Source: Ruminococcaceae bacterium UBA5396 | GTDB taxonomy: Bacteria > Bacillota > Clostridia > Oscillospirales > Acutalibacteraceae | Direction of reading: 5' to 3' | Assembly (NCBI GenBank): GCA_002410715.1 | Contig: DHOG01000149.1 | Span: forward strand, 1 to 20,922 | DNA: 20,922 nucleotides | In this document: in pieces, positions 15,154 through 20,922 of the stretch | Layout of the letters: each line of letters begins with the position of its first letter | How positions within the stretch are numbered: the first letter of the stretch is position 1 | Notes under the pieces: model-generated | The model's database searches: none | What the model was told of the DNA's origin: nothing | What the model saw: the letters and a program-made list of their open reading frames with translations, nothing else | Translations under genes and position numbers: made by a program

Positions 15154-15606
15154 GTGAAAACCGCAAAAAAAGATTTCAGTTATATCATTAGCGTTTCAAT
15201 CGGAACCGGCTGCTACAGGCATATAAAAATCGCACCAACGGCAACCCTGTTCGAGCTTCACGAAGCCATCATCGATGCCTTTGAATTTTTTGATAACCAC
15301 GCCCACGCTTTTTTTATGGATAACAAAGTCTGGAGCGACGGGGAATCCTATTACAGTGACATGATAGAGGATGAGGATCGGTATACTTCGGAGTATTCGC
15401 TTGAGCAGGTCGGCCTTGATGTTGACAAAAAGTTCAAATATATTTTTGATTTTGGAGAGGAATGGCGGTTCCAGTGCAAGGTTCTGAAGGTACTGGATGA
15501 GCAAACCGAGTTTCCCGAGATTGTGCGTTCAAAGGGTGAAGCACCGCTGCAATACGGATATGATATGGATGAGTTTGAAGATGAGGAACCGGACCAAGAT
15601 GAATAA
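15154..15606 (+). CDS. Plasmid pRiA4b ORF-3-like protein (PRiA4_ORF3 domain)
   Basis: 150 residues from GTG 15154, chosen because GAGGAGG (15139-15145) lies eight bases before it. The nearby ATG 15152 runs straight into TGA. Recognisable family blocks are the N-terminal ISVSIGTGCYRHIKIAPTATLFELHEAIIDAF, a central HAFFMDNKVW, and IFDFGEEWRFQCKVLKVLD, followed by IVRSKGEAPLQYG; the last 15 residues are almost all acidic. Proteins with this fold are widespread on plasmids and chromosomes and their role is not established. It is placed between two enzymes of one sugar pathway and coupled to both: capG starts inside its end with an 8-base overlap. No glycan function is known to me for this family. 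Confidence 0.82.
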   Translation: MKTAKKDFSYIISVSIGTGCYRHIKIAPTATLFELHEAIIDAFEFFDNHAHAFFMDNKVWSDGESYYSDMIEDEDRYTSEYSLEQVGLDVDKKFKYIFDFGEEWRFQCKVLKVLDEQTEFPEIVRSKGEAPLQYGYDMDEFEDEEPDQDE

Positions 15607-16741
15607 ATTAAAACTTATGACGGTGGTGGGAACCCGCCCCGAAATTATTCGGCTTTCGGAAGTCATTAAAAAGTGTGACAAGTATTTTGAGCAAATACTT
15701 GTCCATACCGGACAAAACTACGATTACACACTGAATCAAGTTTTCTTTGAGGACTTGAAACTGCGTCAACCCGATTATTATCTTGACTCGGTTGGGGCTG
15801 ATCTCGGCGAAACCATCGGGAACATAATCGCGAAGTCCTATAAGCTGATGGTGGAGCAGAAACCCGACGCACTGCTGATTCTGGGGGATACCAACTCATG
15901 CCTTTCTGCAATATCCGCCAAACGGCTGAAAATTCCGATCTTTCATATGGAAGCGGGCAACCGCTGCTTTGACGAGAACCTGCCGGAGGAAACAAACCGC
16001 CGTATTGTTGACCATATTGCAGATGTGAATATGTGTTACAGCGAGCATGCGCGCCGTTATCTTAATGCCGAAGGAACGTCAAAAGAGCGTACCTATGTGA
16101 CCGGCTCGCCTATGGCGGAGGTCTTGCGCCGTAATTTTGAGCAAATTAAATCCAGTGCAATCCTAAATCGGGCGGGGCTTGAAAAGGGCAAGTACATTCT
16201 TTTATCGGCGCATCGTGAGGAGAATATTGATACCGAGGCAAACTTCCTTAGTCTCATGAACGCCGTCAATGAGATGGCGGATAAGTATGATATGCCGATT
16301 TTGTATTCCTGCCATCCCAGAAGCAGGAAGTTTATTGAGCAGCGCGGTTTTATATTTGATAAGAGGGTAATCCCCCATCAACCGCTAGGGTTCCATGACT
16401 ACAACAACCTGCAGATGAATGCCTTTGCGGTGGTATCGGACAGCGGAACATTGCCGGAAGAAAGCAGCTTTTTCCTGTCAATAGGCAATCCGTTTCCGGC
16501 GATCTGTATCCGCACTTCTACCGAACGACCCGAGGCTTTGGACAGGGGGAATTTTATCCTTGCTGGGATCACAAGCGAGCAAGTCCTGCAGGCGGTTGAT
16601 ACCGCTGTCGGGATGAACTGCAACCGGGATTACGGCATACCGGTTCCGGATTACACCGATGAGAATGTTTCGAATAAGGTGGTAAAGATCATTCAGTCCT
16701 ATGTTGGAGTGGTAAATAAAATGGTGTGGAGAAAATATTAA
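15599..16741 (+). CDS. capG: UDP-N-acetyl-L-fucosamine synthase, non-hydrolysing 2-epimerase (CapG/FnlC/WbjD type)
   Basis: 380 residues from ATG 15599, with GAGGAA (15583-15588) ten bases upstream; the frame is open further back but a normal CapG begins with KLKLMTVVGTRPEIIRLSEVI. Further blocks are HTGQNYDYTLNQVFFEDL, LGDTNSCLSA, HMEAGNRCFDENLPEETNRRIVDHIAD, SAHREENID, SCHPRS and SDSGTLPEESSFF, all of the WecB-like GT-B fold used by UDP-HexNAc 2-epimerases. The wording matches the CapG branch rather than WecB. It inverts C2 to give UDP-L-FucNAc, the last step after CapE and CapF. It overlaps the end of the previous gene by eight bases and is the last gene of the operon. Confidence 0.93.
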   Translation: MNKLKLMTVVGTRPEIIRLSEVIKKCDKYFEQILVHTGQNYDYTLNQVFFEDLKLRQPDYYLDSVGADLGETIGNIIAKSYKLMVEQKPDALLILGDTNSCLSAISAKRLKIPIFHMEAGNRCFDENLPEETNRRIVDHIADVNMCYSEHARRYLNAEGTSKERTYVTGSPMAEVLRRNFEQIKSSAILNRAGLEKGKYILLSAHREENIDTEANFLSLMNAVNEMADKYDMPILYSCHPRSRKFIEQRGFIFDKRVIPHQPLGFHDYNNLQMNAFAVVSDSGTLPEESSFFLSIGNPFPAICIRTSTERPEALDRGNFILAGITSEQVLQAVDTAVGMNCNRDYGIPVPDYTDENVSNKVVKIIQSYVGVVNKMVWRKY

Positions 16742-16778
16742 TTTCTAAAAACGGTATAGCCTAAGAAAAGATTTACGG

Positions 16779-16821
16779 AAAGATCGATGCCTGTAAGGTG
16801 ATGCAGGTGCCGATCTTTTTT
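16779..16821 (+). terminator. Rho-independent terminator of the polysaccharide operon
   Basis: AAAGATCG...CCTG (16779-16793) pairs with CAGG...CGATCTTT (16804-16818) around a 10-base loop, with two G-U pairs and one mismatch inside, and runs into TTTTTT. It lies 37 bases after the capG stop and just before the end of the convergent tail-fibre gene. The minus-strand side lacks a comparable T run. Confidence 0.9.
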
Positions 16822-16847
16822 GATTTTGTTTGCCCGAAGATTCAAAA

Positions 16848-19391
16848 TCATGCTTCCGCTCTGAATGATATTTCGTTCAAGCTGACACGAGTATTTGCTC
16901 CACTCATGAAATACACTGCACCGTTTGATACGATACTGATCGACCCGAATGCAGCCGTAGCATAAACCGCCCATCTTGAAATCTGCGCCGGTCTATATCC
17001 CTCCGGAAGGTTAAAAATAATGGTTCCGGCCGCTCCGCCGGTTACAAATCCCCGCATATGAACAATTCCCATGCTGTCCTTGAAATACCCTACATGTGGC
17101 GCAACCTCGGTCTGTATTTTCCACCCGTTTATCAGCGTCGGTGTAATCCAGGTCTCCTGAACCTTGTCGGATTTTTGTTGCAGCCATGATGCAATATCCC
17201 TGCTGTAATCAATCGAAATAGGGGCGTCGATGCCTGTGAATATATTGGCATTCAGGTGGGGCTGGGGGATGGTTTGGGCTGCATGCTGTGTGGTTGTCGG
17301 CGCAGCAAGCTGATAATATACCTTTAACGGCGTTCCGTCCGTGCTTTGGGCGGCGAGCCAAGCCTTGAACTTGGTGATCATCTGTAAATCGGTATCACCA
17401 TCCACATATCCGATTCTGTTTTTATGAATCCTGAAGAATATATCCGGGGACCCACCGATAAAAAATCCCTCTATATCGGATAAATAGGACGGAATTGAAA
17501 ATACAAAGTGAGTGCTTAATCCTGTACCCGGACTGTACTTGACCGGTGCGTATGGGTATTGAAACCGAATTGTGTTAGGCGATAAAGTCGGATTGATAAA
17601 GCTTTCTGTGCCGTCAAAGGTCTCAATCCCGATATTTCTCGTTTCCAATCCGCTTACTGCATCATAGCTGTCCGCAATGCTTCCGATACGATGCAGCGCA
17701 GAAAGCGCGGGCAGCTGATAATCGGTGCCTGTATAGGCTTCATATGCAGTATTGGTTGAACCAAGCTCGAGCTGAATGTAAAAGCTCTCATTGTAAGTGA
17801 TTCCGGCACTGCAAGCAATTTCAACCTGCAACTCGTTGTGTATGCCGTTCATTGTAAAAGGTGTAGCATAGACTGATTCAGAATAGGGAACCGCAGGCGT
17901 AACTGTACGATCAATAATTCGTATATATGCAGCGTCTGTTCCCCTTGCAACCGTTTTAGAAAGCCGATAGGTGCCTCGGAGTGTGTTTGCCGGAATTGTA
18001 TAAATGCTTTTATATGGATAGCCCGCCGATGTGCCTGACAAGGTATATGTACCATTGCTATAAGTCAGTTTTACACCCAAATTGGTATATGGCAATGAAT
18101 TGTTGTAGCCAATCCAATTCTTGCCCCGTACCGATACCTTTGTGGGTGTTACCCCTGTCACAGGCAAGGGCGCATCCGTTGCCGGTATTCCGTCTTGCGT
18201 TGATTTTCCCAACACCTTAACCGATGTGAAATCACTGGCATCCGCGCTGTCGGTGAGTGAAATGAGCGTATCGTGTGAAGCCATACCACATAGGCGGGAG
18301 GCGTATCTGCCACGTATGCGATTGGCTTGGTCAATAACCTCGGCGTCAATTGCATAGGGAAGCTCGCTCCACTTTTTAACCCCATCACCAACTTTTTTTC
18401 GCAATCCATTTGCTGTTCTTTCGTATCCAATCTCACGTGCCGCCAGTATAATATCATGATGCGCCCACCACGCCGTATCCATGATGATCCGCTGTAGCTT
18501 TACTCCGGCCGATTCCTCTCGTAAGCTGTCAATCACCGTTACCGGCGAATAGTGCCCCCCACCGTCTCCGCCGACGATACCGTCAACCGCGTTTATCGAT
18601 TCCATAGCAGCGGCAGCATTGGCGGCTGCGGCGTCGGCACGGGTGGTTGCTGATATTGCAGAATCAGTTGCAATATCAGCTTTTTCCGCTTTCTCCTTGG
18701 CGAGATTGGCCGCTGAATTTGCGTAAGAAGCGGCTGAATCAGCGGCGGTTGCCGCTGTATTTGCCATTTCTGCTGCATTTGTTGCAATACCGGCAGCCTG
18801 CTGTGCTGCCTTGCTTTGTTCATCGGCTGATAACGCCATAGCGTTTGCATTGGAGGCGGCGGCGGAAGCATTGTTATATGCTGACATTGCAGACTGGGCG
18901 GCGCTTGTTGCGCTAAGGGTGGCTGCTTGGGCGTCTGAAGTTATTTGATTTGCATCAGCAATGAATCCAGATAACCCCTTTTCAACACTCTGCGGCGTAG
19001 TGCCGACTCCATGACTTCTGCTTTCAAAAAACAATCTGCATGGCAGCGAGTATAAAACCATTTCCTCCTTATTGTCCAAACCTAGTTTGGCAATTACCAA
19101 CCGTAAAATAGCAAGACCGCCTGATGAAGTCCAGCCGTTTGGAAGATCAATGCTTACAAAATCGGAATCGGTGTCAAAAGTGGAATTTTCTGTCGTATCA
19201 TATTGATCAAATCCATCCAGAAACTCGAATCGGTAGAAAATGCGGTCAGAGCATACTGCGGAAAGTAGTTCGGCAGATAATTTGATTACTACATTTGTTG
19301 CGTTATGTTCACCTGCCACCCCTGCATTTTGTTCGGTTGCCGGCGTTACACCGTTTAATGATGCACAATATTCTAGAGTTCTAATTGCCAT
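16848..19391 (-). CDS. Phage-type tail fibre / baseplate protein, orphan
   Basis: 847 residues. Residues 1-145 resemble the N-terminal domain of baseplate upper (BppU-like) proteins of Bacillota phages (VVIKLSAEL, FYRFEFLDG, VSIDLPNGWT, FFESRS). Residues about 150-265 are an alanine-rich, Ala/Ser/Asp heptad-like stretch, surely a trimeric coiled coil. Residues about 318-350 contain KKVGDGVKKWSELPYA, the GDG...W..LPY pattern seen at the base of many tail fibres. Residues about 420-555 look like a carbohydrate-binding jelly roll (GKNW...IQLELGSTNTAYEAYTG). The tail ends with GYFKDSMGIVHMRGFVTGG, typical of phage tip domains. No signal peptide, anchor or LPXTG is present. GAGGAGG eight bases before ATG 19391 is a strong site. 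No other phage gene, holin or lysin is nearby in the window. Confidence 0.85.
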   Translation of the reverse strand: MAIRTLEYCASLNGVTPATEQNAGVAGEHNATNVVIKLSAELLSAVCSDRIFYRFEFLDGFDQYDTTENSTFDTDSDFVSIDLPNGWTSSGGLAILRLVIAKLGLDNKEEMVLYSLPCRLFFESRSHGVGTTPQSVEKGLSGFIADANQITSDAQAATLSATSAAQSAMSAYNNASAAASNANAMALSADEQSKAAQQAAGIATNAAEMANTAATAADSAASYANSAANLAKEKAEKADIATDSAISATTRADAAAANAAAAMESINAVDGIVGGDGGGHYSPVTVIDSLREESAGVKLQRIIMDTAWWAHHDIILAAREIGYERTANGLRKKVGDGVKKWSELPYAIDAEVIDQANRIRGRYASRLCGMASHDTLISLTDSADASDFTSVKVLGKSTQDGIPATDAPLPVTGVTPTKVSVRGKNWIGYNNSLPYTNLGVKLTYSNGTYTLSGTSAGYPYKSIYTIPANTLRGTYRLSKTVARGTDAAYIRIIDRTVTPAVPYSESVYATPFTMNGIHNELQVEIACSAGITYNESFYIQLELGSTNTAYEAYTGTDYQLPALSALHRIGSIADSYDAVSGLETRNIGIETFDGTESFINPTLSPNTIRFQYPYAPVKYSPGTGLSTHFVFSIPSYLSDIEGFFIGGSPDIFFRIHKNRIGYVDGDTDLQMITKFKAWLAAQSTDGTPLKVYYQLAAPTTTQHAAQTIPQPHLNANIFTGIDAPISIDYSRDIASWLQQKSDKVQETWITPTLINGWKIQTEVAPHVGYFKDSMGIVHMRGFVTGGAAGTIIFNLPEGYRPAQISRWAVYATAAFGSISIVSNGAVYFMSGANTRVSLNEISFRAEA

Positions 19392-19443
19392 GATGCTTCC
19401 TCCTCAAAATTGGTTTCGAAATTTTCTTTGCATTTCAAATGCA

Positions 19444-19473
19444 CTATAACATACTCCATCTAGTGAGCTGCAA
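19444..19473 (-). promoter_or_regulatory. Possible promoter of the tail-fibre gene
   Basis: Read on the minus strand, TTGCAG (19473-19468) and TTATAG (19449-19444) are 18 bases apart and about 50 bases before the start codon. Both boxes are imperfect, so this is tentative. Confidence 0.35.
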
Positions 19474-19515
19474 GTGAGGGGGCGCAATATTTTTATCAAC
19501 AATTAGTTTAAAACA

Positions 19516-19543
19516 TTTAAATTTTAACAGGCGGTAGTATAAT
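19516..19543 (+). promoter_or_regulatory. Possible plus-strand promoter in the 462-base intergenic region
   Basis: TATAAT at 19538-19543 is a perfect -10 box; TTTAAA at 19516-19521, 16 bases before it, is a poor -35. No plus-strand gene follows before the terminator at 19777-19815, so if active it would make a short non-coding transcript. Confidence 0.3.
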
Positions 19544-19558
19544 TGCAGGCTTTAGACT

Positions 19559-19587
19559 GTTTTGACACGTCTTGTCCGTGTCAAAAC
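19559..19587. repeat. Perfect 11-bp hairpin
   Basis: GTTTTGACACG (19559-19569) pairs with CGTGTCAAAAC (19577-19587) around a 7-base loop. There is no T run after it on either strand, so it is not a standard terminator. It is the first of several hairpins in the 462-base region between the tail-fibre and LysM-CAP genes (19392-19853), which holds no gene I can support. Confidence 0.7.
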
Positions 19588-19596
19588 CATATAAAC

Positions 19597-19620
19597 ACAT
19601 CAGCATCGATATGCTGATGT
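19597..19620. repeat. Perfect 10-bp hairpin with CGAT loop
   Basis: ACATCAGCAT (19597-19606) pairs with ATGCTGATGT (19611-19620) around CGAT. It follows the previous hairpin by nine bases and also lacks a T run. Confidence 0.7.
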
Positions 19621-19776
19621 AGCTATGCGTTCTTTTCGCTCATGCGGTTGCAAAGGACGTCACTCCAACAAAAAATCCATAGATTGTGATAAATGATGAG
19701 ACACAAATTCTATCGAAGCGAATAGAGGGAATGATACTCTTTTAAGAGTGGTAGGGCAAAGCCTACATAGAAAACA

Positions 19777-19815
19777 ACAAGGGCGAGGAACCCATCCCAC
19801 GCCCTTGTGTGTTTT
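19777..19815. terminator. Terminator hairpin, probably bidirectional
   Basis: ACAAGGGCG (19777-19785) pairs with CGCCCTTGT (19800-19808). On the plus strand it is followed by GTGTTTTTA, on the minus strand by TGTTTTCTAT. On the minus strand it lies 45 bases after the LysM-CAP stop and should end that transcript; on the plus strand it could end a short transcript from the intergenic region. Confidence 0.75.
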
Positions 19816-19853
19816 TACATTCAATAAGGTTGCTGCATATAATGGAACAGAAA

Positions 19854-20471
19854 TCAAGTAGGCTTCATGAACATCTGCGTCCAATAAAGGGTGCCGTTCG
19901 CTTTTTTTGCAGCGCCAACGCCTGTCTGGGTATAAGAACGGGAAAGAATATTTGCCCGATGGCCGGGGGAGTTCATCCATGCGTTTACAACTTCTTGGGC
20001 AGTTCTCTGCCCATACGCAATGTTTTCGGCAGCAGCCGAGAACCTGAGTCCAAATGCCTCCATCATATCAAACGGAGAGCCATAAGTCGGAGACTGATGA
20101 GAAAAATAGTTTTTGTCAATCATATCCTGCGACTTATACCTTGCAACGCGGGAAAGCTGCCAGTTGTTTGTCAAGGCAGGCAATCCTCTGCTTGTACGTT
20201 CTCTATTGATGAGGCGGATTACTTCAGCTTCAAATGACTCCAAAGGAGCGGCTTCAGGGATACTGATCTTCTGACCGGGGTAAATCAAGTTTGGGTTTTT
20301 GATTCCCGGATTCGCCTTGATCAGCTCTGAAACGCCAACCTGATATTTTACAGCAATTTTCCACATTGAATCGCCTCTGACGACTGTATAGGTTGCTCGT
20401 TGAGCAGATGCGCTCAACCCAATCGTGGCCGAAATAATAAGAGCAGCAAACGTAGAAATGAGCTTTTTCAA
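19854..20471 (-). CDS. Secreted LysM + CAP (SCP/PR-1-like) domain protein
   Basis: 205 residues. The start is TTG at 20471-20469, supported by the very strong site GGGAGGTGA about seven bases upstream; no ATG fits. A signal peptide (MKKLISTFAALIISATIGLSASA, cleavage probably after residue 23) leads to one LysM domain (about 27-72, YTVVRGDSMWKIAVKYQV...IYPGQKISIP) that binds peptidoglycan. A CAP domain follows (about 80-203, VIRLINRERTSRGLPALTNNWQLSRVARYKSQDM, YFSHQSP, AAENIAYGQ, NAWMNSPGHRANIL, WTQMFMKP), the layout of YkwD/SafA-associated wall proteins of spore formers. The function of bacterial CAP domains is not settled. A TATAAT lies at 20560-20555 on the minus strand, but without a good -35 box. 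Confidence 0.92.
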   Translation of the reverse strand: MKKLISTFAALIISATIGLSASAQRATYTVVRGDSMWKIAVKYQVGVSELIKANPGIKNPNLIYPGQKISIPEAAPLESFEAEVIRLINRERTSRGLPALTNNWQLSRVARYKSQDMIDKNYFSHQSPTYGSPFDMMEAFGLRFSAAAENIAYGQRTAQEVVNAWMNSPGHRANILSRSYTQTGVGAAKKANGTLYWTQMFMKPT

Positions 20472-20666
20472 ATAATCACCTCCCGAATTATCATATCCGA
20501 GGCGATTATGATTAACCCTGATAAATATTGAGTGCGCAAGAAGCTATTGGGATTATTATAAGAAATAATAGTCTGAAATTATTTTATGTTTTTACAAGTA
20601 AAATATGATTTAAAATTTTAGGGTGATAAAAAAACATGAATCTGTACAAGATAAGGTGGCATATAA

Positions 20667-20686
20667 ATGATTGGTGTAACAATCAT
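20667..20686. repeat. Inverted repeat ATGATTG-N6-CAATCAT
   Basis: A perfect 7-base inverted repeat with a 6-base centre lies 30 bases upstream of the -35 box of the rightward promoter at 20716. It sits in the 285-base divergent region between the LysM-CAP gene and the last frame and may be a regulator site. Otherwise that region is A+T-rich with nothing else I can support. Confidence 0.4.
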
Positions 20687-20715
20687 AATTTGTGTTATTT
20701 TTTGGAATATTACAA

Positions 20716-20744
20716 TTGACAAAATTTACTAATTATGATAGAAT
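20716..20744 (+). promoter_or_regulatory. Strong rightward promoter
   Basis: TTGACA (20716-20721) and TAGAAT (20739-20744) are separated by exactly 17 bases; only one base departs from consensus. Transcription should begin near 20751, which leaves almost no leader before the ATG at 20757. Confidence 0.8.
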
Positions 20745-20756
20745 GGAAGAAATTGT

Positions 20757-20922
20757 ATGAAAAGTTGGTTGATAGGGCAGTGGACAAATATGATTAGATT
20801 GATGAACATGAAAAAAGAGTCATCCTGTGATCTTCGGTATGCCAACAAAGACATTATTCCACACAATAAGAGTATTGTGCTGCAAACCGCTAAGATTCGT
20901 GTGTCAAAGCTACATGATTATG
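20757..20922 (+). CDS. Unidentified partial gene running off the right edge
   Basis: From ATG 20757 the frame stays open for all 55 codons to the window end (MKSWLIGQWTNMIRLMNMKK, then ESSCDLRYANKDI and a stretch ending KLHDY). GGAAG lies ten bases before the ATG. Later in-frame starts at ATG 20790, 20802 or 20808 are possible. The strong promoter directly upstream supports a real gene. I do not recognise a family and too little is present to give a function. Confidence 0.45.
   Translation, partial: MKSWLIGQWTNMIRLMNMKKESSCDLRYANKDIIPHNKSIVLQTAKIRVSKLHDY

Larger units (their letters stand above)
1476..16821 (+). other. Surface polysaccharide (capsule-type) biosynthesis operon, Wzx/Wzy-dependent
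   Basis: Fourteen same-strand genes run with short gaps or overlaps from a promoter at 1476-1504 to a terminator at 16779-16821. Content: one initiating phosphoglycosyl transferase, one atypical SDR, four glycosyltransferase or GT-like genes, two genes for UDP-GalNAcA, three for UDP-L-FucNAc, one ATP-grasp gene, Wzy, Wzx and one pRiA4b ORF3-like gene. Genes from about 6613 to 12968 are visibly richer in A+T than the CapEFG block at 12995-16741. There are no transport, chain-length, kinase or phosphatase genes, so those functions must be elsewhere. Confidence 0.85.

Noticed and set aside
15497..15598. Longer start for capG at 15497
   Set aside because: The extra 34 residues lie inside the previous gene in another frame, do not resemble CapG N-termini, and the ribosome binding site favours ATG 15599.
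18593..18871. Long open frames on both strands inside the Ala-rich part of the tail-fibre gene
   Set aside because: They are shadows of the GC-rich alanine codon repeats; the low-complexity products rich in Gln/Pro or Leu/Arg have no ribosome binding site.
16848..19391. Diversity-generating retroelement acting on the tail-fibre gene
   Set aside because: There is no reverse transcriptase gene and no repeated copy of the fibre's 3' end that could act as template repeat in the window.
19559..19620. Tandem hairpins as a CRISPR or transposon end
   Set aside because: The two hairpins have different sequences, there are no regularly spaced repeats, and no transposase or Cas gene is present.
16742..20922. 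A second copy of the tRNA-Lys 3' end (attR) to the right of the operon
   Set aside because: I scanned for the T-arm and acceptor sequence (TTCGAATCC and ATGGCTC) and found no second copy in the window, so the other end of the supposed element is not defined.

Overview
The window looks like the chromosome of a Gram-positive anaerobe of the Clostridia (Bacillota). The signs are a DegV-family protein, a lipoprotein-like amidase, a LysM-CAP wall protein, strong GGAGG-type ribosome binding sites, GTG and TTG starts, and housekeeping-type -35/-10 promoters with 17-base spacers. The exact taxon cannot be read from the sequence; a gut commensal is a guess from the gene content.

Layout. Positions 1-866 hold the end of a degV gene and a coupled N-acetylmuramoyl-L-alanine amidase. 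Positions 926-1131 hold a consensus promoter, a tRNA-Lys(TTT) gene and its terminator. Positions 1225-1464 hold, on the minus strand, a decayed C-terminal piece of a tyrosine recombinase whose catalytic Tyr appears to be Cys. This is the scar of a mobile element inserted at the tRNA. From about 1476 to 16821 runs one large plus-strand operon for a surface polysaccharide. It has its own promoter with a 17-base palindrome over the -35 box, and it ends in a clear terminator.

How the operon works together (family knowledge plus inference). A monotopic phosphoglycosyl transferase (1582) starts the repeat unit on undecaprenyl phosphate, probably with the help of an atypical SDR (2244) that prepares or edits the first sugar. 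A GT4 (3155), a GT2 (7700), an unclassified GT-like protein (8525) and a GT6 of the ABO blood-group type (9316) would build the unit. TviB/WbpO-like and TviC/WbpP-like enzymes (4279, 5639) should make UDP-GalNAcA. CapE, CapF and CapG homologues (12995, 14038, 15599) should make UDP-L-FucNAc. A RimK-like ATP-grasp protein (6613), translationally coupled to the GalNAcA epimerase, may put an amide-linked substituent on the glycan. Wzy (10144) and Wzx (11562) polymerise and flip the unit. No chain-length or tyrosine-kinase regulatory genes are present in the window. A pRiA4b ORF3-like gene of unrelated type sits between capF and capG.

Right of the operon, on the minus strand, are an isolated 847-residue phage-type tail fibre gene (16848-19391) with no other phage genes around it, and a secreted LysM-CAP protein (19854-20471). 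The 462 bases between them hold several perfect hairpins and could encode a small RNA. A consensus promoter at 20716-20744 drives a rightward reading frame that leaves the window.

The most interesting points are the metal-independent-type (NXN) GT6 in a Gram-positive locus, the ATP-grasp gene coupled to UDP-GalNAcA synthesis, the orphan tail fibre beside the glycan locus, the structured intergenic region, the palindromic operator, and the island scar at tRNA-Lys.
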